Assembly: GCA_002329575.1 (NCBI GenBank) | Contig: DCTK01000121.1 | Span: forward strand, 8,772-17,416 | DNA: 8,645 bases | Source: Sutterella sp. UBA1442 | GTDB lineage: Bacteria > Pseudomonadota > Gammaproteobacteria > Burkholderiales > Burkholderiaceae_F | Direction: 5' to 3' | Part shown: positions 1-5,789 of the stretch, one piece after another | Position numbering within the stretch: position 1 is the first letter of the stretch | Layout: every line of letters begins with the position of its first letter | The notes under the pieces: model-generated | Seen by the model: only the letters and a program-made list of their open reading frames with translations | The model's database searches: none | Told to the model about the DNA's origin: nothing | Made by a program: the position numbers and the translations under genes

Positions 1-729
1 CACATCGGTGGCGCGTTTGATGCCGTCAACGAGCGACTCGCGACAGCCGTAGAGATTGTCGAATTTGCTCTTGGTGACCGAGTCATTGACATTCATGGCG
101 GGGAATTTCAAAGTGCCCTTGGCCGCCATTTGGTAGAGACGGTGTACACCGGTCGTGGTTTCTTCGCTGACACCCTTGATGTGGACGATGCGCTTGGAGT
201 ACCAGTGCGGATCTTCTTGCAAATGGCGAGCGATAGCTGCAAAGAGTGCTTTTTCTTCTTCAGATTTGGGGTTGGCAATGACACTTCGGTCGGTTTCTGC
301 CTGTTCGCCCAAATGCAACAGAAGTGTTGCATCGCCACCGTCATCAAGAATCATGTTGGAGAAGCCACCGTCATCCCATTGCAAAATTTTGTGGGTGTAC
401 TCCCAGTACTCTTCAACGGTTTCTCCTTTAACGGCAAACACGGGGATTCCTTCGGCGGCAATGGCAGCGGCTGCATGGTCTTGTGTTGAAAAGATATTGC
501 AACTTGCCCAACGCACTTCTGCGCCCAACGCGACAAGCGTTTCGATCAAAACAGCCGTTTGGATCGTCATGTGTAAGGAGCCCGAGATGCGAGCGCCTTT
601 CAGAGGTTGTTGGCCGGCGTACTCTTCACGAATTGCCATCAAACCGGGCATTTCGGTTTCAGCAATTTTGATTTCTTTACGGCCCCAATCTGCCAAACCG
701 ATGTCGGCGATGATGGATTGAGTTGTCAT
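1..729 (-). CDS. ahcY: Adenosylhomocysteinase (SAH hydrolase), N-terminal 243 residues; gene runs off the left edge
   Basis: Hydrolyses S-adenosylhomocysteine reversibly to adenosine and homocysteine in the cytoplasm, with bound NAD, which relieves product inhibition of methyltransferases. The visible part is the substrate-binding domain. [10 protein letters not shown] (50-59) carries the substrate-contacting His53, [13 protein letters not shown] (75-87) follows, and a DDGGD loop lies at 129-133. [10 protein letters not shown] (189-198) is also present. [13 protein letters not shown] (213-225) supplies Lys220, Asp224 and Asn225, equivalent to human K186, D190 and N191. The sequence stops at GIKRATDV, just before the NAD-binding domain, so about half of a typical ~470-residue protein is missing only because the window ends. 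The ATG at 729-727 has GGAG at 741-738, 8 bases upstream. The frame is intact throughout. The long leader contains an SAH riboswitch, so induction by SAH is expected. Identification is firm. Confidence 0.97.
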   Translation of the reverse strand, partial: MTTQSIIADIGLADWGRKEIKIAETEMPGLMAIREEYAGQQPLKGARISGSLHMTIQTAVLIETLVALGAEVRWASCNIFSTQDHAAAAIAAEGIPVFAVKGETVEEYWEYTHKILQWDDGGFSNMILDDGGDATLLLHLGEQAETDRSVIANPKSEEEKALFAAIARHLQEDPHWYSKRIVHIKGVSEETTTGVHRLYQMAAKGTLKFPAMNVNDSVTKSKFDNLYGCRESLVDGIKRATDV

Positions 730-770
730 AACAAAAACTCCGTTAATCAATAACTTGGTTAAGCAATAAT

Positions 771-834
771 GAGCGCCGTTAATTTTTTTTCTCAAGCCTG
801 GAGCTCATAAAAGAGCTTCGCAGCGCTCCTTGAG
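771..834 (-). promoter_or_regulatory. SAH (S-adenosylhomocysteine) riboswitch in the ahcY leader
   Basis: Read on the minus strand, the leader folds as the known SAH aptamer. P1 pairs CTCAAG (834-829) with CTTGAG (796-791). The conserved GGAGCGCTGCGA (829-818) follows the 5' strand. An internal hairpin pairs AGCTC (817-813) with GAGCT (806-802), and the conserved CAGGCT (800-795) leads back into P1. After an A-rich linker, AACGGCGCTC (780-771) closes a perfect 6-bp pseudoknot, GCGCTC (776-771) with GAGCGC (828-823). Both pairing and conserved single-stranded bases match the class. SAH riboswitches sit upstream of ahcY and act as ON switches. The aptamer ends 30 bases before the ribosome binding site (741-738), and no U-tract terminator separates them, so translational control is the simplest inference. 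Confidence 0.9.
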
Positions 835-843
835 GAGGGATTG

Positions 844-870
844 GACGGCGCTTGAGACTGAAGCGCCGCC
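844..870 (-). other. GC-rich stem-loop just after the trpS stop codon
   Basis: An inverted repeat pairs CGGCGCTT (846-853) with AAGCGCCG (861-868) across a 7-base loop, starting 10 bases after the trpS stop. In the trpS direction it is not followed by a run of T, so it is not a canonical intrinsic terminator. It could mark the trpS mRNA 3' end by another route, stabilise it, or be part of the ahcY leader. One arm, AGCGCCGT (852-845), is also perfectly complementary to ACGGCGCT (779-772) in the riboswitch pseudoknot strand, so it could compete with aptamer folding. Confidence 0.45.
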
Positions 871-879
871 TCAAAAAGT

Positions 880-2196
880 TTATTTCGAAAGTTTCTTTTC
901 TTCTTCGGCCGCTCTGAGAGCTTCAAGAGCGGCGTTAACCGTAGCAGCATCAACCCCTTCACCCGTTGTAGCTTCTTGTCCGGAGAAACCGTTTCGTTTT
1001 AAGGCTACCACGGTCATACCGGCGTCTTTGCCGCTATCGAAAGCCGCGCTTTGAAGTAAGGTGGAGCCATCGGCAGCAACGAGTTTGAAGAAGAACTTAC
1101 CGTCTTCGCGATATTGCTTGAAGATGGGCAATGCTACTTTTTTCTTTTCGGCAGTCTTAGTTTGAGTTTGACCGAATTGAGCAAAGTTACGAAGGCCGAC
1201 GGCTCGACGCATACGATTCATGAAAGGTACGGCAATTTCACGAGCTTTGCGAGCACCTTCCTGAAGAATCTCTTCAATTTTTTCCGGATGCTTCATGAAA
1301 TCGTCATACTTTTGACGCATCGGGCCGATTTCAGCGTTAATTTTCTCAAAGAGTTCTTTTTTGGCATCTCCCCAGCCAAGACCGTTTTGGAGGCGAGCTC
1401 GGAAGTCTTGGTATTCTTCGGGCGTGCTGAAGGCTTCGTAGATTGCCGTCAAAGAAGTCGAATCAGGATCTTTAGGTTCGCCAGGCAATTTTGAGTCGGT
1501 TTTGATGGCGGCAATGGCTTCTTTTAGAGCCTTCTCACCGCCTTCAAAGAGGGGGATAACATTGTTGTAACTCTTACTCATCTTGCGACCGTCAAGACCT
1601 GGTAAAACGTCATGCGTTTCATCAACGACTGCCTCTGGCATCACGAAGAAGGGATTATTCTCGTCTGCGTAAAGGAAATTAAAGCGCGTGGCTACATCGC
1701 GAGCCATTTCCAAGTGTTGAATTTGATCCTTACCGACAGGTACTTGGTGGGCGTTAAACATCAAAATGTCCGCAGCCATCAAAATGGGATAGCTATATAA
1801 ACCCATTGAAATGCCGGCATCGGGATCTTCAGCATTCTCTACGTTGGCATCAAGAGCCGCCTTATAGGCATGGGCGCGATTCATTTGGCCTTTGGCCGTG
1901 CAACAGGTGAGCATCCAGCACAAAAGCGGAATTTCAGGAATGTCACTTTGGCGATAAAAAATGACGTGATCGGGATCAAGACCGGCAGCAAGCCAAGTCG
2001 CGGCAATTTGCAAGCGGGAACGTTCAATGCGGTCCGGGTCTTGGCACTTGATGAGTGCGTGCAAGTCAGCTAAAAAATAAAAACCTTGGACGTCTTTACG
2101 ATGGCTGGCTTGGATGCACGGGCGAATTGCACCGACATAGTTGCCGATATGCAAGGTGCCGGTGGTATTAATGCCGGTAAGTACTCGAGTAGTCAT
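880..2196 (-). CDS. trpS: Tryptophan--tRNA ligase with a C-terminal extension
   Basis: Charges tRNA-Trp with tryptophan using ATP; a cytoplasmic class I synthetase. The product is 438 residues. The Rossmann core carries HIGN at 16-19 (the HIGH motif) and KMSKS at 205-209, with the tryptophan-pocket region near SMGLYSYPILMAADIL (130-145) and PVGKDQIQHLEMARDVA (153-169). The catalytic and helical parts end near residue 340. They are followed by a lysine-rich linker (345-353), a segment of about 45 residues (358-400) with the pattern FFFKLVAADGSTLLQSAAF, and a charged alanine/glutamate-rich tail. Compact bacterial TrpRS proteins have about 330-340 residues, so the extension is extra. The ATG at 2196 is chosen because it gives the standard N-terminus MTTRVLTGINTTGTLHIGN. 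A TTG 66 bases upstream stays in frame but lies in the -35 box of the likely promoter. No strong Shine-Dalgarno is visible, so initiation may rely on the A-rich leader. Confidence 0.96.
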   Translation of the reverse strand: MTTRVLTGINTTGTLHIGNYVGAIRPCIQASHRKDVQGFYFLADLHALIKCQDPDRIERSRLQIAATWLAAGLDPDHVIFYRQSDIPEIPLLCWMLTCCTAKGQMNRAHAYKAALDANVENAEDPDAGISMGLYSYPILMAADILMFNAHQVPVGKDQIQHLEMARDVATRFNFLYADENNPFFVMPEAVVDETHDVLPGLDGRKMSKSYNNVIPLFEGGEKALKEAIAAIKTDSKLPGEPKDPDSTSLTAIYEAFSTPEEYQDFRARLQNGLGWGDAKKELFEKINAEIGPMRQKYDDFMKHPEKIEEILQEGARKAREIAVPFMNRMRRAVGLRNFAQFGQTQTKTAEKKKVALPIFKQYREDGKFFFKLVAADGSTLLQSAAFDSGKDAGMTVVALKRNGFSGQEATTGEGVDAATVNAALEALRAAEEEKKLSK

Positions 2197-2233
2197 TTTT
2201 TGTTTATAAGTCAAAGAGTTCAATGAACAGATC

Positions 2234-2262
2234 ATTGTATGGCGAGAGAGGCTAAACGTCAA
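2234..2262 (-). promoter_or_regulatory. Sigma-70-type promoter for trpS
   Basis: On the minus strand, TTGACG (2262-2257) is followed after exactly 17 bases by TACAAT (2239-2234), each one mismatch from consensus. Transcription would start near 2228, leaving a leader of about 32 bases before the trpS ATG. This also argues against any trpS start codon upstream of 2196. Confidence 0.75.
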
Positions 2263-2320
2263 AACCTAAACGTTTGGTCGGGTAAATACAGCCTTCAGAA
2301 CAAATGAGCTGTTTGAGCGA

Positions 2321-2349
2321 TTGACATTTTGGGTTTTCGGCCTTAAAAA
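2321..2349 (+). promoter_or_regulatory. Candidate promoter for nfsB
   Basis: A perfect TTGACA (2321-2326) is followed after 17 bases by TAAAAA (2344-2349), a 4-of-6 match to the -10 consensus. The start would be near 2356, about 34 bases before the nfsB ATG. The -35 element is strong and the -10 element weak. Confidence 0.5.
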
Positions 2350-2389
2350 ATAAGAAACGCTTTTTTGTTAATGATCTAAGGGGAAAAAG

Positions 2390-3046
2390 ATGACACAAGA
2401 AAACTTAATGCTCAAAATTGCTCGTGAACGTTATACCACCAAGCACTATAACGGCAAGAAAATTCCTCGTGCGCAACTCAATGAATTACTTGAAATTTTG
2501 CGCTTAACGCCCTCTTCTGTGAACTCTCAACCCTGGCAATTTATTTTGGTTTCTACAGACGAAGCGAAGCAGAAAGTTGCCGAAGCATTACCGGACTTCA
2601 ATAAAGAGCGCGTCTTAATGGCTAGTGATGTGATTTTCTTTGCCGTACCTGAAAAAATTACAGAAGAGCACTTTAAAGCCCTTTTGGATAAGGAAATTGC
2701 AGATGGTCGCTACCTTAAAGCTGAAATTGCCGAGGGGTTAGATGCCGGTCGTCGTTATTTTTCTGGCTTACATATGGGTAGCGTCGAAGAAACCGTAAGT
2801 TGGGAGACTGCTCAAGTCTATATCGCTCTGGGTTTTGCTCTTTTCGCCGCTGCCGGTATGGGTATTGACTCCACGGCTTTGGAAGGGGTGGATTTCGAAA
2901 AATTAGATGAGATTCTCCAACTGCGTCGTCGTGGCTTGCGTAGCGTAGTGGGTATCAGCTTAGGCTATCGCCGTCCTGATGACTCCAATGCCACTCGCCC
3001 GAAGTCTCGCTTGGAGTTGGCCGATATTCTGACAGAATTTAAGTAA
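2390..3046 (+). CDS. nfsB: NfsB-type oxygen-insensitive NAD(P)H nitroreductase
   Basis: An FMN flavoprotein of the nitroreductase family. Relatives reduce nitroaromatics, quinones and dihydropteridine with NAD(P)H; the natural substrate here cannot be read from sequence. It has 218 residues against 217 for E. coli NfsB, and the two align nearly end to end. FMN-binding features are present: RYTTK (14-18) near the N-terminus, PSSVNSQPW (41-49), EG at 165-166, and PKSRL (204-208) with Lys205 and Arg207. KEIADGRY (101-108) and GRRYF (120-124) match the helical region over the active site. The protein should be a soluble dimer. The ATG is preceded by AAGGGG (2378-2383) at good spacing. The gene appears monocistronic, with its own promoter and a terminator 21 bases after the stop. 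A narrower role, such as quinone or drug reduction, is possible. Confidence 0.9.
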   Translation: MTQENLMLKIARERYTTKHYNGKKIPRAQLNELLEILRLTPSSVNSQPWQFILVSTDEAKQKVAEALPDFNKERVLMASDVIFFAVPEKITEEHFKALLDKEIADGRYLKAEIAEGLDAGRRYFSGLHMGSVEETVSWETAQVYIALGFALFAAAGMGIDSTALEGVDFEKLDEILQLRRRGLRSVVGISLGYRRPDDSNATRPKSRLELADILTEFK

Positions 3047-3067
3047 AAGCATCGTCTTTTAAAATGC

Positions 3068-3108
3068 AAAAGAGCTCCGATCTTGACGATCTCGGAGCTC
3101 TTTTTTTT
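3068..3108. terminator. Bidirectional intrinsic terminator between nfsB and metK
   Basis: A 13-bp perfect stem pairs AAAAGAGCTCCGA (3068-3080) with TCGGAGCTCTTTT (3092-3104) around an 11-base loop. Eight T (3101-3108) follow on the plus strand. The minus strand gives TTTT at the base of the stem and more T shortly after, so it can serve both nfsB and the convergent metK. Confidence 0.92.
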
Positions 3109-3157
3109 GGGGGGTGACCTGAAGAGGAGTTCTTCTAGTCTTTCCTTCTAAATTTGA

Positions 3158-4333
3158 TTAGAACGCATCGGCGCGAAGAGCTTCTGCCTTGTCAGTGCGC
3201 TCCCAAGAAAATTCCGGTTCTTCGCGACCGAAGTGGCCGTAGGCAGCCGTCTTCGAGTAAATCGGACGCAACAGATCGAGCATTTGAATGATACCGCGCG
3301 GACGAAGATCGAAATGACGACGTACAAGCTCGGCAATTTTTTCATCAGCAATCTTGCCCGTGCCGTAGGTGTACACGGTGATATTGATGGGTTGAGCAAC
3401 ACCAATTGCGTAAGAAACTTGCACTTGGCAACGGCGAGCAAGGCCAGCGGCAACAATATTCTTTGCAACGTAGCGACAAGCGTAGGCAGCCGAACGGTCG
3501 ACCTTCGAGGGATCCTTACCCGAGAAGGCTCCGCCGCCGTGAGGGCAAGCACCGCCGTACGTGTCCACGATGATCTTGCGACCCGTTAATCCACAGTCCC
3601 CTTGAGGACCGCCGACCACGAAGCGACCCGTGGGGTTAATCAGGTAGCGCGTATCTTTTAACCATTCCGCAGGCAACACCGGTTTGATGATGTGCTCGAT
3701 GATTGCTTCGTTAAATTCGGGCTTCATCTTATTGCCGTCGCTCATGCGGGGATGATGTTGGGTCGACAGAACCACCGTATCAACAGCGACAGGCATGCCG
3801 TTTTCATAACGCAACGTGACTTGGCTCTTGGCGTCAGGGCGCAAGAAGTCAAGCGTGCCGTTACGGCGAACGATGGATTGTTGTTGCACTAAGCGATGAG
3901 CGTAATAGATCGCAGCCGGCATCAAGGTCGGCGTTTCATCACAGGCAAAGCCGAACATCAAGCCTTGGTCACCGGCGCCTTGTTCAAGGTAGTCATCGCT
4001 GGCACGATCAACGCCTTGAGCGATGTCATTGGATTGCTTGTCATAACCGACGAGAACGGAACATCCCTTGTGATCGATACCGTAGTCAGAATTGTCGTAC
4101 CCGATGCGCTTTAACGTTTCACGGGCAATGTCGATGTAGTCGACATTGGCTTGGGTGGTAATTTCACCGGCTAAGACTACAAGGCCTGTATTGCAAAGCG
4201 TCTCAGCGGCAACGCGACTGTAGGGATCTTGAGCAAGAATGGCGTCAAGAATGGCGTCGGAAATCTGGTCTGCGACCTTATCGGGATGGCCTTCCGAGAC
4301 AGACTCGGAAGTAAAAAGGTAAGTGTTATTCAT
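3158..4333 (-). CDS. metK: S-adenosylmethionine synthetase (methionine adenosyltransferase)
   Basis: Makes S-adenosylmethionine from methionine and ATP in the cytoplasm, releasing phosphate and pyrophosphate; active as a tetramer with Mg and K ions. The 391-residue product is a normal family length. [13 protein letters not shown] (7-19) carries the ATP-binding HPD. Signature 1 is [10 protein letters not shown] (119-128) and signature 2 is [17 protein letters not shown] (266-282). All three domains are intact to the C-terminal RADAF. The ATG at 4333 is chosen because it yields the standard [12 protein letters not shown] start and has AAGGA (4348-4344) upstream, with a slightly long 10-base spacing. 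An in-frame ATG 24 bases further upstream has no ribosome binding site. The gene is divergent from pflB. Its leader of about 135 bases contains a SAM-II-like pseudoknot, so repression by SAM is likely. Confidence 0.97.
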   Translation of the reverse strand: MNNTYLFTSESVSEGHPDKVADQISDAILDAILAQDPYSRVAAETLCNTGLVVLAGEITTQANVDYIDIARETLKRIGYDNSDYGIDHKGCSVLVGYDKQSNDIAQGVDRASDDYLEQGAGDQGLMFGFACDETPTLMPAAIYYAHRLVQQQSIVRRNGTLDFLRPDAKSQVTLRYENGMPVAVDTVVLSTQHHPRMSDGNKMKPEFNEAIIEHIIKPVLPAEWLKDTRYLINPTGRFVVGGPQGDCGLTGRKIIVDTYGGACPHGGGAFSGKDPSKVDRSAAYACRYVAKNIVAAGLARRCQVQVSYAIGVAQPINITVYTYGTGKIADEKIAELVRRHFDLRPRGIIQMLDLLRPIYSKTAAYGHFGREEPEFSWERTDKAEALRADAF

Positions 4334-4363
4334 GGTGCTACATTCCTTTGTTTTCATTAACGA

Positions 4364-4380
4364 GTGGAACGAGCGTCCAC
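4364..4380 (-). other. Small hairpin before the metK ribosome binding site (possible expression platform)
   Basis: On the minus strand, GTGGA (4380-4376) can pair with TCCAC (4368-4364) around a 7-base loop, 15 bases upstream of the metK AAGGA. The same segment, GTGGACG (4380-4374), is perfectly complementary to CGTCCAC (4470-4464), which overlaps the 5' arm of the candidate aptamer's P1. Two mutually exclusive pairings are therefore possible, as expected of a switch. No U-tract is present. The functional role is inferred. Confidence 0.35.
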
Positions 4381-4412
4381 CGCAGCAGGTTAATGCAAAG
4401 GGGAATGCGGCT

Positions 4413-4466
4413 GACGCTTTAGCGGAATTTATGACACGCCCCGCAAGTTGTCCTTAACTCGGCGTG
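4413..4466 (-). promoter_or_regulatory. SAM-II/SAM-V-like riboswitch candidate in the metK leader
   Basis: The minus strand forms a classic pseudoknot. P1 pairs CACGCC (4466-4461) with GGCGTG (4440-4435). Its loop contains GAGTTAAGGA followed by CTTGC (4447-4443). GCGG (4444-4441) pairs with CCGC (4425-4422) downstream of P1, and GAC (4452-4450) can pair with GTC (4415-4413). The linker TCATAAATT (4434-4426) and the 3' strand GCTAAA (4423-4418) closely resemble the SAM-II core as recalled, in which CUUGC, an AUAAA-containing loop and GCUAAA are hallmarks. The order and spacing of elements also agree. SAM-II riboswitches typically repress methionine and SAM genes. Assignment is by eye; SAM-V, which shares the core, is equally possible. 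Confidence 0.72.
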
Positions 4467-4473
4467 GACGAGC

Positions 4474-4501
4474 ATCTTACTCCTGTTTTGGGAAAAATCA
4501 A
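4474..4501 (-). promoter_or_regulatory. Candidate metK promoter
   Basis: On the minus strand, TTGATT (4501-4496) and TAAGAT (4479-4474) are 16 bases apart, each matching consensus at 4 of 6 positions. Transcription would start near 4469-4467, right at the first base of the riboswitch candidate. This suits a compact aptamer at the 5' end of the mRNA and supports both calls. Confidence 0.5.
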
Positions 4502-4573
4502 TCGCATCGATAAAAACAGGTCTAAAAACAGTGAGTTTTGTTACATTTTGAAATGAATAGTTGCTGTTTTTAG
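4482..4573. repeat. Cluster of four AAAACAG motifs forming two inverted repeats
   Basis: AAAACAG occurs four times in 92 bases: minus strand 4489-4483, plus strand 4513-4519 and 4525-4531, and minus strand 4570-4564. The first and second form CCTGTTTT...AAAACAGG (8 bp). The third and fourth form CTAAAAACAG (4522-4531)...CTGTTTTTAG (4564-4573), a perfect 10-bp inverted repeat with centres 42 bp apart. The cluster lies between the presumed metK and pflB transcription starts and overlaps the metK promoter spacer. A regulator-binding array is one reading; chance in AT-rich DNA is the alternative. Confidence 0.5.
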
Positions 4574-4617
4574 TACAAAGGGTATTTTGGACCACTCAAT
4601 GAAGAGGCGATTTTTTG

Positions 4618-4623
4618 TATGAT
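4618..4623 (+). promoter_or_regulatory. Weak candidate -10 element for pflB
   Basis: TATGAT (4618-4623) is the best -10-like hexamer upstream of pflB, giving a leader of about 95 bases. No acceptable -35 lies 16-18 bases upstream, which would fit an activator-dependent promoter. However, no good FNR site was found. Other AT-rich positions nearer the gene cannot be excluded. Confidence 0.25.
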
Positions 4624-4724
4624 CCTAAGGTCTTTAGATGGCGGCCTTCAAAATTTGTGCCGCTCGCCGTAAAAAGCTCATAACGTACTGAATTTTTGAT
4701 TTTTTTGCTTTTAGGAGATTCTCT

Positions 4725-5783
4725 ATGTTTGAACAATGGAGAGGATTTAAAGGAACGCATTGGACCGATGACGTCAATGTGCGTGACTTTATCCAAAATA
4801 ACTACACGTCCTATGACGGCGATGAGTCGTTTTTAGCCGGCTCGACCGAGGCTACTGACAAGTTGTGGGGCCGTCTGCAAGAGTTGCAGAAAGAAGAACG
4901 TGCAAAAGGCGGCGTGCTCGACATGGAGACCGAAATCGTTAGCGGTATCAACGCTTATCCGCCGGCCTATATTGATGATGAACTCAAAGAGATGGAAAAG
5001 GTGGTCGGTCTTCAAACCGACAAGCCCTTAAAGCGTGCTTTTATGCCTTATGGTGGTATCCGTATGGCTCAAGAGGCTTGCACGACTTATGGCTATACAC
5101 CCAACCCCAAATATAACCAAATTTTCAATGAATATCGTAAAACGCATAATCAAGGTGTCTTTGATGCTTATACCCCTGAAATGCGTTTGGCTCGTAAGTA
5201 CAAGATCATCACCGGTCTGCCCGATGCTTATGGTCGTGGTCGTATCGTTGGCGATTATCGTCGCGTGGCCTTATACGGTATTGACTTCTTGATTGCCGCT
5301 AAGAAAAACGATTTGCTCAATTGCGGTTGTGGCACGATGACCGATGACGTGATTCGGCAACGCGAAGAGTTGGCCGATCAACTTCGTGCGCTCGAAGAAA
5401 TGAAGCAAATGGCGTTGTCCTATGGCTACGACATTTCTCAACCTGCCACAAACGCCCGTGAAGCGGTTCAGTGGCTCTATTTCGGTTACTTGGCCGCCAT
5501 TAAGACGCAAAACGGCGCGGCAATGAGCGTGGGCCGCATTTCGACCTTCTTGGACATTTATATCGAACGCGATTTGCGTGAAGGCACTTTGACCGAAGTT
5601 GAAGCTCAGGAATTGATTGACCATTTGGTGATGAAATTCCGCATGGTGAAGTTTGCTCGAATCCCGAGCTACAACCAATTGTTCTCTGGCGATCCGGTAT
5701 GGGCAACGCTTGAAGTGGGCGGAGTCGGAATGGACGGCCGTCACATGGTGACGAAAAGCGACTTCCGCTTCTTGCACACGTGA
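4725..5783 (+). CDS. pflB: Pyruvate formate-lyase, N-terminal half (352 residues, ends at the TGA)
   Basis: This is the part that would be made by ordinary translation from the strong AGGAG site. It contains the PFL N-terminal domain: [22 protein letters not shown] near the start, [15 protein letters not shown] in the middle, [40 protein letters not shown] (with the arginine that binds the pyruvate carboxylate), [22 protein letters not shown], and [20 protein letters not shown] near the end with Trp326. It has neither the catalytic cysteines nor the radical glycine, so it cannot be active alone. The last sense codons encode FRFLHT, inside a conserved block rather than at a domain border, so this is a truncation and not a natural C-terminus. 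Confidence 0.75.
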   Translation: MFEQWRGFKGTHWTDDVNVRDFIQNNYTSYDGDESFLAGSTEATDKLWGRLQELQKEERAKGGVLDMETEIVSGINAYPPAYIDDELKEMEKVVGLQTDKPLKRAFMPYGGIRMAQEACTTYGYTPNPKYNQIFNEYRKTHNQGVFDAYTPEMRLARKYKIITGLPDAYGRGRIVGDYRRVALYGIDFLIAAKKNDLLNCGCGTMTDDVIRQREELADQLRALEEMKQMALSYGYDISQPATNAREAVQWLYFGYLAAIKTQNGAAMSVGRISTFLDIYIERDLREGTLTEVEAQELIDHLVMKFRMVKFARIPSYNQLFSGDPVWATLEVGGVGMDGRHMVTKSDFRFLHT

Positions 5784-5789
5784 GAAAAT

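Noticed and set aside
1114..1494. 126-codon plus-strand open frame inside trpS
   Set aside because: It is antisense to a well-conserved trpS frame and low in complexity (Phe/Leu rich, as expected for the reverse of Lys/Glu-rich code).
2182..2191. TACTCGAGTA palindrome as a trp-type operator
   Set aside because: It lies within codons 2-5 of trpS, encodes conserved residues, and does not match the TrpR operator beyond a few bases.
2197..2262. Longer trpS starting at TTG 2262
   Set aside because: The extra 22 residues do not resemble any TrpRS N-terminus, and the region holds a near-consensus promoter whose -35 box contains that TTG.
4586..4599. FNR box upstream of pflB
   Set aside because: TTTGGACCACTCAA matches only one half (TCAA) of TTGAT-N4-ATCAA well, and the other half has too many mismatches.
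5271..5777. 168-codon antisense open frame in the N-terminal half of pflB
   Set aside because: It is a shadow of pflB coding sequence, without family resemblance or start signals.
5781..5783. Reassigned genetic code in which TGA is a sense codon
   Set aside because: pflA ends at TGA at exactly the expected length, tryptophan is encoded by TGG in all genes, and no other internal TGA occurs in conserved positions.
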